This document shows, piece after piece, positions 1-11,400 of a stretch of 64,000 nucleotides of DNA. The notes beneath the pieces are model-generated. The model was not told the DNA's origin. It worked only from the letters and a program-made list of their open reading frames with translations, and did no database searches. The DNA is taken from positions 1 to 64,000 of the forward strand of contig UQYG01000011.1 in the NCBI GenBank assembly GCA_900545275.1, written 5' to 3'. Made by a program: the position numbers and the translations under genes. Every line of letters begins with the position of its first letter. Position 1 is the stretch's first letter. This stretch comes from an uncultured Sutterella sp. GTDB lineage: Bacteria; Pseudomonadota; Gammaproteobacteria; Burkholderiales; Burkholderiaceae_F.

Positions 1-136
1 CAACCCAAGGCACTGACATGCCTTCGGCAACGAAGCGCCGTTGTTCACAGCTTCCGTGATCAGCTCGTAGGCTTCGCGGCGATCTTGGTCACTGATCAGT
101 TTTCCTTGTCCCCCCAGATCGCCTGCGCTTTTTTTT
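1..136 (-). mobile_element. IS3-type transposase, 5' part of a second copy (cut by window edge)
   Basis: Bases 1-136 match 33306-33441 with only two mismatches that I can see. The reverse strand therefore encodes the N-terminal part (HTH region, ...GLTDRTFRNW side) of the same transposase found near 33 kb. The body of this copy lies left of the window. The similarity to the other copy stops exactly at a poly-T run (129-136), beyond which the two loci are unrelated, so this marks either the element boundary or a common breakpoint. Confidence 0.8.
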
Positions 137-592
137 GTCTCCAAGATTGCTTAGTGCTCCTGGAAAGACATTCTGACAAATAGGGGCCGTGTTCACTTTT
201 ACGTGTCCGATGTCCGAAGTCGTGTTCAGTTTTATGCGTCCGAATTGTTCACGCATTAACGTCACTTAACATTACGGGAGGAAAAGCCCCGGGAAACAGG
301 TGATTCGTATGGCGCTTGTTTTCGATGTCGAGAACAAAGGCTTTTCGGCCTGGAAATGTCTGTGAAGAACTCGGGGCGCTCGAAGCAGTTCGGCGCCGCG
401 AATGCTTTCCTCAGGCTGCAGCCTCAAAGTAGCTTTCAGAGAAGATAAAGAATCGCCGCAACGAGAAGAAACACAAGGCCTGCGGCCATTTTTCGGCGTC
501 GCGGCTTATATAATCCCGTGCAACCTTTTTCCTTTAACTCCTATCCCGGCCCGGATCTCCTCGATCGGCCGGATTACGAGGATTCATTTGCA
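137..592. other. Intergenic region upstream of purL
   Basis: No convincing gene. It holds the repeat pair at 189-243 and, at 509-514, a perfect TATAAT hexamer about 80 bp before the purL start. No good -35 hexamer is visible at the usual distance, so promoter assignment is weak. An in-frame upstream ATG at 518 lies inside this leader and has no ribosome site. Confidence 0.4.
189..243. repeat. Pair of 22-bp direct repeats, possible IS end
   Basis: Two near-identical units, GTGTTCACTTTTACGTGTCCGA (189-210) and GTGTTCAGTTTTATGCGTCCGA (222-243), lie 33 bp apart. Closely spaced repeated end sequences starting TGTTCA are typical of IS21-family termini, so this may be an abandoned IS end next to the IS3-type copy. 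No transposase that would match it is present here. Confidence 0.4.
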
Positions 593-3500
593 ATGAACCA
601 ACAGAACGGAACGGTTTTCGAACTCAAGGGCGGTTTGGCTCTTTCGGACTTCCGCGCGGCCCGTGCGCTCGCGTCTTTGCGTAAGGTTACTCCCCTTGTC
701 GAAGCGGTCTCGGGCCGCTTCGTGCATTTTGTGCACGCCGAACGCGCTTTGACCGACGACGAACGCAGCCGACTCGAAGCGCTTCTGACCTACGGCGACC
801 CCGCCGTGTCGGTGCGCGAAGACCTCGCCTTCATGGTGGTGCCGCGTCTGGGCACGATCTCTCCCTGGGCGTCGAAGGCTTCCGACATCGTCAAGAACTG
901 CGGCATTCAGGGCGTCGCCCGCGTTGAGCGCGGCACGATCTTCTCGCTCTCTCTCTCCGCTCCGGTTTCGGACGAACTTGCCGCGAAGCTCGCCGCCGTT
1001 CTCCACGATCGCATGACGGAATCGGTCGTGCCCGTCGACTTTGACGCGTCGAAGCTCTTTGAAACGCTCGAAGGCCGTCCCATGGCGACGGTCGACATCG
1101 TGTCGGGCGGCCGCGCCGCGCTTGAAGAAGCGAACGTTTCGATGGGTCTTGCGCTCTCCGACGACGAAATCGACTATCTTGTCGATGCCTTTACGAAGCT
1201 CCGGCGCAATCCGACCGACGTCGAACTCATGATGTTCGCGCAGGCCAATTCCGAACACTGCCGCCACAAGATCTTCAACGCCCGCTGGACGATCGACGGC
1301 GAAGACCGCGAAGAAACGCTCTTCGGCATGATCCGCCGCACGCACCAGATGGCGCCGCAGGGTACCGTCACGGCCTACGCCGACAACGCGGCCATCTTCG
1401 AAGGGGCCGAAGCCGCCCGTCTCTATCCGCGTCCGGGCACGGACAGCGTCTTTGGCGACAAGTACGAACGCAACGTCGAAATGACGCACACGGTCTTCAA
1501 GGTGGAAACGCACAACCACCCGACCGCGATTTCTCCCTTCCCGGGCGCCTCTACGGGCTCGGGCGGCGAAATCCGCGACGAAGGCGCCACGGGCCGCGGC
1601 GCCCGCCCGAAGGCGGGTCTCTGCGGCTTCACGACGTCCGCGCTGCACTTGGCCGACGCCCCGCAGTCCTGGGAAAACGACTCCGACACGGTGACGGGCG
1701 AAAAGACCGACGCCCTCTACGGCGCGCCCTCGCGCATCGCGACGCCGCTTTCCATCATGACGGACGGCCCCTTGGGCGGCGCCGCCTTCAACAACGAATT
1801 CGGCCGACCCAACATCCTCGGCTATTTCCGCGCCTTTGAGGCGAACGTCGGCGGAACGCGCTACGGCTACCACAAGCCCATCATGCTTGCGGGCGGCATC
1901 GGCAACATCCGCGACGACCAGACGAAGAAGGAAGTCCCGCCTGCGGGCAGCCTTCTCATCGTCCTCGGCGGTCCGGGCATGCGCATCGGTCTGGGCGGCG
2001 GCGCCGCGAGCTCGATGGCGACGGGCGCCAACTCCGAAGCGCTCGACTTCGACTCGGTCCAGCGCGGCAACCCCGAAATGGAACGCCGTGCGCAGGAAGT
2101 GATCGACCGTTGCTGGGAAATGGGCGCGGAAAATCCGATTCTCGCCATTCACGACGTCGGTGCGGGCGGGCTCTCGAACGCCATGCCCGAACTCGCCGAC
2201 CTGTCGGGGAAGGGCGCGACCTTCGACATGACGAAGATTCCCGTCGAAGAGTCCGGCATGAGCCCCTTGGAAATCTGGTGCAACGAAAGTCAGGAGCGCT
2301 ACGTGATCGCGCTCGATCCCGCGAAGCTCGAAGTCTTCACGGCCTTCTGCGAGCGCGAACGCTGTCCCTTCGCGGTGCTCGGCACGATCACCGAGGAAGC
2401 GCACCTCAAGCTCACGAACGCCCCCGAACCCGACTGCGTCGACATGCCGATGGAAGTCCTTCTCGGAAAGGCCCCGCGCATGCACCGCGACGTCAAGCAC
2501 GTCGAAAAGAAACTCGCTCCCTTCACGACGGAAGGCCTTGACTTCAAAAAGGCGGCGCTCGACGTTCTCCGTCATCCGACGGTCGCCTCGAAATCCTTCC
2601 TCATCACGATCGGCGACCGCACGGTGGGCGGTCTCGTCGCGCGCGACCAGATGGTCGGTCCCTGGCAGGTCCCGGTCGCCGACTGCGGCGTGACGACGCT
2701 CGACTACGAAGGTTTGAAGGGCGAAGCGATGTCGATGGGCGAACGCACGCCGGTCGCCGTCATCGATTCCGCCGCCGCTTCGCGTCTTGCGATCGGCGAA
2801 GCGGTCACGAACATGGCCGCCGCGGACGCCAAGCTTCCCCGCATCAAGCTTTCCGCCAACTGGATGGCCGCCTGCGGCGCCGAAGGCGAAGACGCTCGTC
2901 TCTTTGACGCCGTCAAGGCCGCGTCCGATTTCTCGGTCGCGCTCGGCATTTCGATTCCGGTCGGCAAGGATTCGCTCTCGATGCGCACCAAGTGGGAAGC
3001 CGAGGGCGAACAGAAGTCCGTCACGTCCCCGGTGAGCCTCATCGTCTCCGCCGCCGCGCCCGTCGAAGACGTCTCGAAGACGCTCACCCCCGAACTCAAG
3101 CGAGATCCCGCTTCGGTCCTCGTTCTCGTGGACCTCGGTGCGGGGAAGAACCGTCTCGGCGGCTCGATTCTCGCGCAGGTGACGCAGCGCTTCGGCGACA
3201 CGGCGCCGGACTGCGAAAACGCGGCCGAACTCGCCCGTTTCTTCGTGACGGTGCGCCGTCTGACCGATTCGGGTGCGCTTCTCGCCTATCACGACCGTTC
3301 CGACGGCGGCCTCTTCGCGACGCTCGCCGAAATGATGTTCGCCAGCCGCCTCGGCGTGAGCCTCAATCTCTCGAGTCTCCTTGAGGCCGAAGGCGCCGAC
3401 CTTTGGAACGTTCTCTTCAACGAAGAACTCGGCGCCGTCCTTCAGGTCCGCGCCGACCGCGTCGAAGAACTCGTCGCCGCGATGTGCGAAGAAGGCCTCT

Positions 3501-4531
3501 CGCACCTCTGTCACTTCATCGGCGAAGTGACGGAAGGGGAACTTCTCACGATTTCGAGCGACGACTGCCCGAACGCGTGCTTTACGCGCGAAGAACTGCA
3601 GACCGCCTGGACGGAGGTCTCGCATCAGATCGCCCGCGGCCGCGACAATCCGGCCTGCGCCGATCAGGAATTCGCCCGCATCGCCGACAAGACGGACACG
3701 GGTCTCTTTGCGAAGACGACCTTCGACGTGAACGAAAACGTGGCCACTCCGATGATCAACACGGGCGTTCGCCCGAAGGTCGCGGTGCTGCGCGAAGAAG
3801 GCGTCAACAGCCAGAACGAAATGACGGCCGCCTTCCTGCGCGCGGGCTTTGACGCCTACGACGTGCACATGACGGACCTTCTTTCGGGCCGCATCGAACT
3901 CGCGGGTTTCAAGGGGCTCGCCTGCCCGGGCGGCTTCTCCTACGGTGACGTCCTCGGTGCGGGCGGCGGTTGGGCCAAGACGGTCCTTCACAACGACCGT
4001 CTGACGGAAGTCTTCCGCACGTTCTTCCACCGCGACGACACCTTCGGGATCGGCATCTGCAACGGCTGCCAGATGATGAGCCAGCTTCGCGACCTGATTC
4101 CGGGCGCCTCGCACTGGCCGATGCTCGTTCGCAACCTCTCCGAACAGTTTGAAGCCCGCGTGGTGAATCTTGAACTCCTCGAATCGCCCTCGATCTTCTT
4201 CGAAGGCATGGCGGGTTCGGTTCTTCCGATCGTTACTTCGCACGGGGAAGGGCGCGTGCAGTTCCTCTCGCCCGAAGACGCCGCGCTCGCCCGCACGGCC
4301 GCGCGCTACGTCGATCCGCTGGGCCGTCCGACGGAGGTCTATCCCTTCAATCCGAACGGTTCGGCCGAGGGTCGCGCCTCGTTCACCACAGACGACGGCC
4401 GCTTCACGATCATCATGCCGCACCCCGAACGCAGCCACCGCGCCGTGCAGCTCTCGTGGCACCCGGCCGAATGGACGGACGTCTCGGGCTGGATGCGCAT
4501 GTTCTGGAACGCCCGCAAGTGGGTGGGCTGA
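593..4531 (+). CDS. purL: Phosphoribosylformylglycinamidine synthase (FGAM synthase), large single-chain type
   Basis: Catalyses the ATP- and glutamine-dependent conversion of FGAR to FGAM, the fourth step of de novo purine synthesis in the cytoplasm. The 1312-residue length fits the long proteobacterial PurL, which fuses the synthase half-domains to a C-terminal class I glutamine amidotransferase. The amidotransferase nucleophile is in GICNGCQ (Cys about residue 1156) and the His/Glu pair is in PHPERSH (about 1277 and 1279). The synthase part contains typical blocks such as [23 protein letters not shown] and [10 protein letters not shown] chose the ATG at 593 because it has an AGGA about 10 nt upstream and gives the usual MxxxxGxxxFEL start. 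The open frame continues to an ATG at 518 without support. It is followed by a terminator and a separately translated peptidase gene. Confidence 0.97.
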   Translation: MNQQNGTVFELKGGLALSDFRAARALASLRKVTPLVEAVSGRFVHFVHAERALTDDERSRLEALLTYGDPAVSVREDLAFMVVPRLGTISPWASKASDIVKNCGIQGVARVERGTIFSLSLSAPVSDELAAKLAAVLHDRMTESVVPVDFDASKLFETLEGRPMATVDIVSGGRAALEEANVSMGLALSDDEIDYLVDAFTKLRRNPTDVELMMFAQANSEHCRHKIFNARWTIDGEDREETLFGMIRRTHQMAPQGTVTAYADNAAIFEGAEAARLYPRPGTDSVFGDKYERNVEMTHTVFKVETHNHPTAISPFPGASTGSGGEIRDEGATGRGARPKAGLCGFTTSALHLADAPQSWENDSDTVTGEKTDALYGAPSRIATPLSIMTDGPLGGAAFNNEFGRPNILGYFRAFEANVGGTRYGYHKPIMLAGGIGNIRDDQTKKEVPPAGSLLIVLGGPGMRIGLGGGAASSMATGANSEALDFDSVQRGNPEMERRAQEVIDRCWEMGAENPILAIHDVGAGGLSNAMPELADLSGKGATFDMTKIPVEESGMSPLEIWCNESQERYVIALDPAKLEVFTAFCERERCPFAVLGTITEEAHLKLTNAPEPDCVDMPMEVLLGKAPRMHRDVKHVEKKLAPFTTEGLDFKKAALDVLRHPTVASKSFLITIGDRTVGGLVARDQMVGPWQVPVADCGVTTLDYEGLKGEAMSMGERTPVAVIDSAAASRLAIGEAVTNMAAADAKLPRIKLSANWMAACGAEGEDARLFDAVKAASDFSVALGISIPVGKDSLSMRTKWEAEGEQKSVTSPVSLIVSAAAPVEDVSKTLTPELKRDPASVLVLVDLGAGKNRLGGSILAQVTQRFGDTAPDCENAAELARFFVTVRRLTDSGALLAYHDRSDGGLFATLAEMMFASRLGVSLNLSSLLEAEGADLWNVLFNEELGAVLQVRADRVEELVAAMCEEGLSHLCHFIGEVTEGELLTISSDDCPNACFTREELQTAWTEVSHQIARGRDNPACADQEFARIADKTDTGLFAKTTFDVNENVATPMINTGVRPKVAVLREEGVNSQNEMTAAFLRAGFDAYDVHMTDLLSGRIELAGFKGLACPGGFSYGDVLGAGGGWAKTVLHNDRLTEVFRTFFHRDDTFGIGICNGCQMMSQLRDLIPGASHWPMLVRNLSEQFEARVVNLELLESPSIFFEGMAGSVLPIVTSHGEGRVQFLSPEDAALARTAARYVDPLGRPTEVYPFNPNGSAEGRASFTTDDGRFTIIMPHPERSHRAVQLSWHPAEWTDVSGWMRMFWNARKWVG

Positions 4532-4558
4532 TTCCGAGTGTGACTCGTGACTGAAAAG

Positions 4559-4599
4559 AGCGGAGCCTTTTTCACGGACGGAAAAGCGCTCCGCTTTTT
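4559..4599 (+). terminator. Terminator after purL
   Basis: Hairpin AGCGGAGC (4559-4566) with GCTCCGCT (4588-4595), followed by a short T run. It lies between purL and the next gene, whose ribosome site GAGGAG follows directly. Confidence 0.65.
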
Positions 4600-4616
4600 C
4601 TTTGAGGAGATTTTCG

Positions 4617-5915
4617 ATGCAGTTTCCGAAGACGCGGGAAGAAACCGAAGCGCTTGAAGGCATGATCGCCCAACGGCGCGACTTTCACGCGCACCCCGAA
4701 GAAGGCTGGTGCGAATTCCGCACGACCGCTGCGATCGTTCGCGTCCTTGAGAACCTCGGCTTTGCGGTTCTCACGGGAGAGGACGTGATCGCCCCCGACG
4801 CCCGCATGGGCGTGGTTGGGGAACGCCTCGCGGCGGCGAGAAATAAGGCGCTCGAAGAAGGAGCCGATGCGACAATTCTCGACCGCATGGGCGATTTGAC
4901 CGGATGCGTCGGCGTCTGGAAGACCGGACGCCCCGGCCCGGTTACGGCGTTGCGCTTTGACATCGATGCGCTTCGAGGCGTCACCGAATCCTTGTCGCCC
5001 GAGCATCGGCCCGCGGCACTCGGCTTTGCCTCTCCCGTCCCGAACGTCTGTCACGCCTGCGGGCACGACGCCCACACGGCTGTGGGCTTGGGTGTCGCCC
5101 GTTGGATTGCGTCGCACGCGAACGAGCTGACCGGCACGGTCAAGCTTCTCTTTCAGCCCGCGGAAGAGGGTGTGCGCGGGGCCGCCGCGATGGCGAAGAG
5201 CGGCGTCGTCGACGACTGCGGATGGCTTTTCGGTTCGCACGTGGGCTGCGAATTCGGTCCCGACGAAATCGGGATTCTGACGGAAGGCTATCTTGCAACG
5301 ACCAAGATGGACGTCTTCTTCGAAGGAACGCCCGCCCACGCCGGGTCGGACCCCGAGAAGGGGCGCTCGGCGCTTCTTGCCGCCTGCGCGGCCGCGATGA
5401 GCATTCAGGGCTTGCCGCGTCACTCGGGCGGCGACTCTCGCGTTTCGATCGGACGCATTGAAGCCGGTGAGGGCCGGAACGTCGTGGCGGCGCACGGGAG
5501 GCTTGAACTCGAAGTCCGCGGCGCCACGAAGGAAGTGAACGACTTTCTCACTGACGAAGTCCACCGCATCGTGCACGGCATGGCCGAGGTATACGGCGTT
5601 AAGGGAAAGGTCGTGAAGACGGGCGAATCCTGCCGATACGTCTGCGACCCGGAAGCTGTTGCGATTCTCGAAGACGTGGCCAAAGCTTTGCCTGACAAAA
5701 CCAAGGCGACGGTTTTCACGACGGAGCGCGGGAGCGAAGACTGCGCGGTCCTGGCCGAGCGCGTGCGAAGCCTCGGCGGCAAGGTCGGGTTCTTCTGTTT
5801 CGGAACGCGCCACAAGGGGCACCATCGTCCCGACTTCGACGTGGAGGACGAAGACGCGATGCTTCTCGCCTGGCGGGTCTTCACGGGGGTGCTCGCACGT
5901 CTTCATCACGTCTGA
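4617..5915 (+). CDS. M20D-family amidohydrolase, AbgA-like
   Basis: A di-metal amidohydrolase of the M20D family (aminoacylase/amidohydrolase group). Length (432 aa) and motif order closely follow the AbgA subunit of p-aminobenzoyl-glutamate hydrolase: RRDFHxHPExGWxEFRT near the N-terminus, FDIDAL (about 115), CHACGHDAHT (about 145-154, metal ligands), FQPAEEG (about 180-185, catalytic Glu) and a late GSEDC block. No signal peptide, so it is cytoplasmic. The start at 4617 has GAGGAG six to eight bases upstream. In E. coli AbgA works with the related subunit AbgB and the transporter AbgT. Neither is adjacent here, so substrate is open: folate breakdown products or another N-acyl amino acid are both possible. 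Confidence 0.85.
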   Translation: MQFPKTREETEALEGMIAQRRDFHAHPEEGWCEFRTTAAIVRVLENLGFAVLTGEDVIAPDARMGVVGERLAAARNKALEEGADATILDRMGDLTGCVGVWKTGRPGPVTALRFDIDALRGVTESLSPEHRPAALGFASPVPNVCHACGHDAHTAVGLGVARWIASHANELTGTVKLLFQPAEEGVRGAAAMAKSGVVDDCGWLFGSHVGCEFGPDEIGILTEGYLATTKMDVFFEGTPAHAGSDPEKGRSALLAACAAAMSIQGLPRHSGGDSRVSIGRIEAGEGRNVVAAHGRLELEVRGATKEVNDFLTDEVHRIVHGMAEVYGVKGKVVKTGESCRYVCDPEAVAILEDVAKALPDKTKATVFTTERGSEDCAVLAERVRSLGGKVGFFCFGTRHKGHHRPDFDVEDEDAMLLAWRVFTGVLARLHHV

Positions 5916-5941
5916 GGGAGCGGCCGCTCTCGGAAAAGCGG

Positions 5942-5969
5942 TCGGGGCGCCTCGGGGCGCCCCGATTTT
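5942..5969 (+). terminator. Strong terminator between convergent genes
   Basis: Perfect 10-bp stem TCGGGGCGCC / GGCGCCCCGA with a TCGG loop and TTTT after it on the + strand. It ends the amidohydrolase transcript. The convergent minus-strand gene ends at 5983. Confidence 0.8.
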
Positions 5970-5982
5970 CGACGGGAAATCG

Positions 5983-7089
5983 TCAGGGCTTCTCCGGCCA
6001 CCACTTGGCTTCGTGCCCCGAGAGGTCGGCCAAGGCGAGCCGTTCGCCGATTCGGGGGAGAACGAGCCGCACGTCGTTTTTGCGGGCCTCGTCGTACGCC
6101 GCATTGAGCGGATCGATCCAGCGGTGCACCGAGAGGTCGTACTTCGCGTTGTGGCAGGGCATCGTGTAGTCGGCCCTGAGCGTGCGGGCCGCCCGGCCCC
6201 AGTCGTCGGGCATCAGGTGAATGTCCGCCCAGTCGACGTTGTACTGACCGTCTTCGAGCGCGGCGAGCTGAATGTTCGGAAAGCGTTCGGCCACGTCCGC
6301 AAAGTGCGGACCGATCCCGCCGTCGCCAGAAAAGTACCCGCGCCAGCCCTTTACGTCGAGCATGAAACCGCCCCAGAGCGTTTGATTCCGCTTGAGGCTG
6401 CGGCCCGAGAAGTGAAGTGACGGCGTGAAAGTAATCTCGACGCCCGGCAGCGGCTGCACGGACTCCCACCACTCCAATTCCGTGATGAGGTCGGCGGGCC
6501 ATCCCCAGCGCTCGAAATGCGCTCCGACGCCCAGGGCCGTCACGACGCGCCCGACGCGGCCCTTCAGCGCGTGGATGACGCGCAGGTCGAGGTGATCGTA
6601 ATGGTCGTGCGTGATGAGAAGAAGATCGACCGCGGGAAGATTTGCGGGCGAAAACACGTCCGCCCCGGCAAAGGGTTTCACGACGCCCGGCACGGGCGCG
6701 GCGAAGGTGAGGGCCGGATCGATAAGGATCGATACGCCTTCCACTCTCAAAAAGTACCCGGAGTGCCCGAGCCAGACGAGTTCGTTTTGCCCGACGTCCG
6801 CGAGTCTTGTCTTCACGTGCGGGACGACGCCCGAGGGCTTTCGCCCGTCGTTCGAGCGGAAAAGAAAGTCGACCATGTTCCTCGCGAAGGACTTCTCCGT
6901 GGGACGGGGTTTCAAGGGATAGAGATTGCGGAATTCCCCGTCCTGCCAGTACGGGCTTGCGAGAATCCGTTCGAGTCTGCGGCCGCTCGGCGCTCCGCCG
7001 AAGTCTTCACGCGCGAGAACGCCGCCCGTCCCCGCAAGAAGGGTGCCGCCAAAGAGTAGAGAAATCGTTTTGCGTCGCGTAAGGGCCAT
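5983..7089 (-). CDS. Exported metallo-beta-lactamase-fold hydrolase (NAPE-PLD/UlaG-like)
   Basis: Encodes 368 residues. The N-terminus MALTRRKTISLLFGG carries a twin-arginine pair followed by a hydrophobic stretch, which suggests Tat export. The metal-binding HxHxDH motif is HDHYDH at about 161-166, followed by further His/Asp ligands (HFSGR, SGDGG, MPCHN). This layout fits the NAPE-PLD/RomA-like lactonase and phospholipase branch of the metallo-beta-lactamase superfamily, whose members cleave phosphodiesters or lactones. The substrate cannot be read from sequence. It is transcribed convergently to the amidohydrolase and divergently to the cyclophilin-like gene. Confidence 0.85.
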   Translation of the reverse strand: MALTRRKTISLLFGGTLLAGTGGVLAREDFGGAPSGRRLERILASPYWQDGEFRNLYPLKPRPTEKSFARNMVDFLFRSNDGRKPSGVVPHVKTRLADVGQNELVWLGHSGYFLRVEGVSILIDPALTFAAPVPGVVKPFAGADVFSPANLPAVDLLLITHDHYDHLDLRVIHALKGRVGRVVTALGVGAHFERWGWPADLITELEWWESVQPLPGVEITFTPSLHFSGRSLKRNQTLWGGFMLDVKGWRGYFSGDGGIGPHFADVAERFPNIQLAALEDGQYNVDWADIHLMPDDWGRAARTLRADYTMPCHNAKYDLSVHRWIDPLNAAYDEARKNDVRLVLPRIGERLALADLSGHEAKWWPEKP

Positions 7090-7342
7090 GGTTCGAAGAA
7101 CGGATGGATTGAGTACATCCTAATCCTACGAAACTTGGCCGGCTCAATGAAAAACGTTCGTATCGAATTCTTGCCCAAAACCTTCGGCCGTTACCGTCTG
7201 AAAAGGATTGACGGAGAAGAAGATCGATACTCGAAACGTATGGAAGTCGATGAGGAATCGGCATTGGCGCCGCAGTGTCCGCTGAGCCTACCATGACTTC
7301 ATCGGACTCGAAGGAGTCGATTTTTTGCAAAGGGAGAAAATG

Positions 7343-7762
7343 ATGTCGAAGAAGAAAGCGCTGATCGGAGCTGCGTTGGCGGGCGTAATGGGCGTCGTGG
7401 GCGCCGCGGAGATTGAATTCGTGGTGGGCGGCAAGGTCTATCCCGGCACCTTGAACGACTCGGGTGCGGCGCAGGCACTGCTCGAGCGGCTGCCGCTGGA
7501 AGTGACTTTTGAAGATTTCGGGTCAAACGAGCGCATCGCCTACGTGAAGCCCGAGCTCTCCCTATCCGGAAAGGCCGATCACGGAGCGCCGAAGCCCGGG
7601 ACGTTCGCGGTGTACGAGCCCTGGGGAAATCTCTGCGTTTTTCGCGTGCCCTTCCGTGCGTCGAACGATCTCTTCATCCTGGGAGAGGTAGCGCCCGAGA
7701 CGCTCGACGCGATCGTGAAGAGCGGGTCGGAGACCGTCACGATTAAGGTGTCGGGGCGCTGA
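7343..7762 (+). CDS. Exported cyclophilin-like-fold protein
   Basis: Small 139-residue protein with a hydrophobic N-terminal segment (KKALIGAALAGVMGVVGAAE) consistent with a Sec signal peptide. The mature part reads as a cyclophilin-like beta-barrel domain of the short bacterial type: GKVYPGTLNDSGAA, LPLEVTFEDFG, ERIAYVKP, YEPWGNLCVF and a final LGEVAPETLDAI. These domains resemble peptidyl-prolyl isomerase folds, but catalytic activity is not established. Two ATGs (7340, 7343) follow an AGGGAG. The second has the better spacing. It is a monocistronic gene between two unrelated units. Confidence 0.75.
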   Translation: MSKKKALIGAALAGVMGVVGAAEIEFVVGGKVYPGTLNDSGAAQALLERLPLEVTFEDFGSNERIAYVKPELSLSGKADHGAPKPGTFAVYEPWGNLCVFRVPFRASNDLFILGEVAPETLDAIVKSGSETVTIKVSGR

Positions 7763-8444
7763 AGCGACAACCTTTGAAGGAAGTCGGACGGGGACTCGGG
7801 TGAAGGCATTCGGGGCCCCTTTCGATTTTGACAAGTTCGGAGTCGGCCGGAAATGTAGTGTTGATCAATGGCGGTTTTTGGGGTGTCCCAACGCATCAAC
7901 CTCGGCGTGAAGTTGGAGCACGATGCGGTGGATACGATTTGGGCGGAACCAGAGGTGAATTCTCGGTTGGCGGTACCTACCGCGTCTATGAGTAGACGTC
8001 CGCCGACGAATCGCTCATGACGTCGACGAGCACGCCCGTCCACAACCCCGGGCAGGTGGGCGCATGACGGCGTTAAGGATTCCGACGCTCGTGCGTCGTT
8101 CTCGACCGTTCTGTTCTCTAGAAGCTTGATCGTGCTATAGGGAGTGATTGTGTGTGTTGGACTCGGAGCACGCAAAGTTCGCGGCGCTGCGTTGGAATCA
8201 ACGTCAACCTTGCGAGGGTTCGAAGAGAGAAGCCCGGGACCTTTGAGATAGGGCCCCGCACAACTGGAGCACAAAGGAGATTTTTAGAGTTCATAGATAT
8301 CTGTTGCTAAGCAACGGATTTTAAAGGGAAAACTGCGCGTAAGAGCAGGGCCTTCAAAAGACCCCGGGGCATGGTTTATTCGATGCAGAGTCGTGCGGAT
8401 GTCGAGGTCGAACCGCACGACTACAGCGGCGACAATGAGTCGGA
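7763..8444. other. 680-bp gene-free interval
   Basis: I see no supported gene. Around 7870-8060 the + strand has stretches free of stop codons in more than one frame, including one that reads glycine- and beta-strand-like residues (YDLGGTRGEFSVGGTYRVYE) before a stop. That could be a relic of a barrel or passenger gene but is too short to assign. A small inverted repeat GTTGC-taa-GCAAC lies near 8303-8315. Confidence 0.3.
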
Positions 8445-11400
8445 TCAGTGGAACATCCAACGCAGGCCGGCGTTGAAGTTCCACGTGTTGTCGAGGTCGT
8501 TGCCGAAGACGTACTCCGCATCAACGAAGAAATAGGTCTTGTCGGTGATCGGCGACTGCACGCCGAGGCCCACGTCGAACCAATTTCCCTTGTTGTCGAT
8601 CGAAACGTCGGCGGCCCTGTTCCCCGTGGTGACGTCGGTCACACGGATTCCCTGGTGTCCGTGCCATTCCTTCAGCCAGTCGGCCTTCGCATAGAAGAGA
8701 CCACTCTGCTTTTCACCGAAGTTGCGGCCGATGCGAAAGCCAAGTCGTGTGATCGTGGAGTTGATCTTGTCCTGATCAACGTGTGTTCCCTGGTTCGTGC
8801 TGTAGGAAGCTTCCGTTACCATCACGTGCTGGATCTGAGCCTGCGGTTCAAGGAACCAGAGTGAATTTTCCTTCGTGAGCTTGCGGCCGAATTCAAACGA
8901 CGCACCAAGCACGTGGTTGTCGTAGTCGCCGTCCACATAGACGCCCGTGTCCGAGGTGATGCGGAAGGAGTTCGACAAAACGCCCCACTTGCCGACGAGG
9001 TCGTAGTACCAGCCGTCGTCGCCGAGCCACGTCATGTATGCGGTGACGCCGAAGCGATCGGTTGCGCCCGTGCCTTCGACGTCACGGTAGGTCGTATTGC
9101 CGTCCATGTAGTCGAGCGCGGCGCCGAAGAGGCGCTTCCCGTCGTCTTCCTTCTTGGTGTGGTCGTATCCGAACTGGTAGGCGTAGTTGCGCGAGCGGAA
9201 ATCGCCGACTCCGGCATCAGTGCCGATGCGGTCGTTGCGTACGCGCACCCAGAAGCCGTCTATACCACCGTCGGCGTGACGGGCGTCACCGAGGCGCTTG
9301 TTCAGACGATCGATTTCCACCGCGTTCCAGTAGGCAGCACGTGCCGTGGCAAGAATGGTTTCACCGCCGTCGGACGTCGAGTCGCCACTCTTGTCGCGAA
9401 CGAGGTACCAGTTCTGAGACTCCTCGTTGCTTCCGTAGTAGTCTTCGACGTACTCCTCGCCCGGCTTGGTTTCTGAAAATTCTTCGCCGTCGTAGTCGTT
9501 TTCAGTCTGATCGTCGACACGCGTTTCGTTCTCAATACGGAATCCGACATCAAAGAATCCCTGATCGCGAACCAGTGTCCTTGACATGCGGTTGCCGAGC
9601 GTTGCGGTGCCAACCTCCAGATCCTCTTCAGAAACGAAAGAAAGCGAGGCTTCGGAAGCGTTCACGGTCGCAAAGCGGATGCGATCGTTGTGTTGCATTT
9701 CTTCAAGGCCTTCGAGGCTGGCGATCCTGATAATTTGTTGCTCGGCTCCTTGTGCCACATTATTGACGTAGAGCATGTCGCTCAATAGGTGATCGGCATC
9801 GTTGAGCTTTACTTCAAACACGTGTTGACCTTCGAGGTGCTGAATATGCAACGCATGCGAAGAAAGATCTTCTCCGGAGCTCTCGGAAACGGAATTGGTG
9901 AGAACAATGGTGCCGCCGTTCCCCGTGAGATTCGTGAGCCAACTCTGTCCCGTAACGTTCCACGTCGAACCTTCACCCATCTTGAGCGTAACCTTTCCAC
10001 CTTGGTAAATCGTCGAACTGAAGGCAGGATTGAAGAACGTTGCGTGGTCGTTTCCGTTTGTCGTCGTCCCCGCATCGACATAGTCATCGGTTCGTCCGGT
10101 GATTGTGCCGCCTTTGCCGAGATCGACCGTAAGCGTACCTCCGTTGCCGGCGAGGAGGTTTCCGTTAACGTTGAGTCCAGAATCGCTATTCTTGGCCGTG
10201 ACGGACACTACGCCAGCATAGGCGGAGAGAATATCCCCTGAGATGGAGCTGTATTCACCGGCGTCGTTTTCGTACTGAATTTCAACTTTCGAAAGTTGGG
10301 CATCGTTTGTAGGATAATTTTCCCCGAAATCCGTCTCATCGAGACCGACGGCCGTACCTGCGGCAATCGCTACGTCGGCGCTGTTCGGACTCTTGTCGTA
10401 GCTGTCGGTGCTGATCAGCGTCCAACCGTCAAGAGAAATGTCTGCGCCATCATAGGCCCAGACGGTGCGTTCGAGTTGGTTAGGATTCTCATGATCCGCG
10501 TAGGACAAGATCTGGTTGCGGCCGGTTAGTTTGATGTCGGCATCGCTGCCTTCCGCATAAAGAGCGGAGATTATGCTCTTTCCATCAAATTTCTCGTCAA
10601 CATTAAGATCCCCCGCACCGTCGATGGTGGCGGACGAAGCAACAACGTTTTGTTTAGCACTAAGGGAAATTAGTGTGCTGTCTGTACTGTTTGATCCAAT
10701 TGCAGATACAGAACCTAAAATAGTATTTTGGAAACCGGCATTAAGTACGACAGAAGATGCTTTGGTTCCGTAAATGGCGATGCCGGAACCGAATTTGTCG
10801 CTAGGCTCTTCGGGGTCGGAATGATTGGAGGTATTGGAGTTTGCAATAATCGAGATGTTATTTACAGCATCAATCTGAATGTCTGTTGTGCTGTTGTAGG
10901 CATAAATTCCATAAGCATTACCGGTAAGAGAGGTTGCCGTAAAAGAAACGTAGCTCTTTGAATCAATATCGGTCAATTCTCCCTGAGAAAGTAGCGCATA
11001 GGATGTCCCATTTGTGCCGGTCGTTTGCGCAGTTATTTCTATAGCATCACCGTGTATGGCGGTCTCTTCGCCATAGATTCCTTGATAAATTGCAGTGGCT
11101 TGTTTGTGCTTTGATTCGGCAGAGATTTTAATTAAACTAATATCCTGGTTGCTTTGAACAACATTATTTTCGTTGCCTATAAGAGAAACCTTGCCATAGT
11201 TATTGAGAATACCGTATGCAAAGTATGTGTCATCACCAATGGAAGAAAGAATGATATCTCCAACTCCTTCTGTTTTTAATGAAGTCGAAATTGTCTGCCC
11301 TTCTAAATATGTGACATTATTTTGTATGGCAGATACGGTATAGGCTGAAGAATCATTTTTATAGTTTGAATCTTCCCCAGAGACTGATAAGACAATGTTC

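Noticed and set aside
584..4663. A very long minus-strand frame opposite purL (over 1300 codons)
   Set aside because: It is the mirror of purL produced by strong GC bias at third positions. It has Arg/Glu/Asp/His-rich nonsense composition and no motif or ribosome site.
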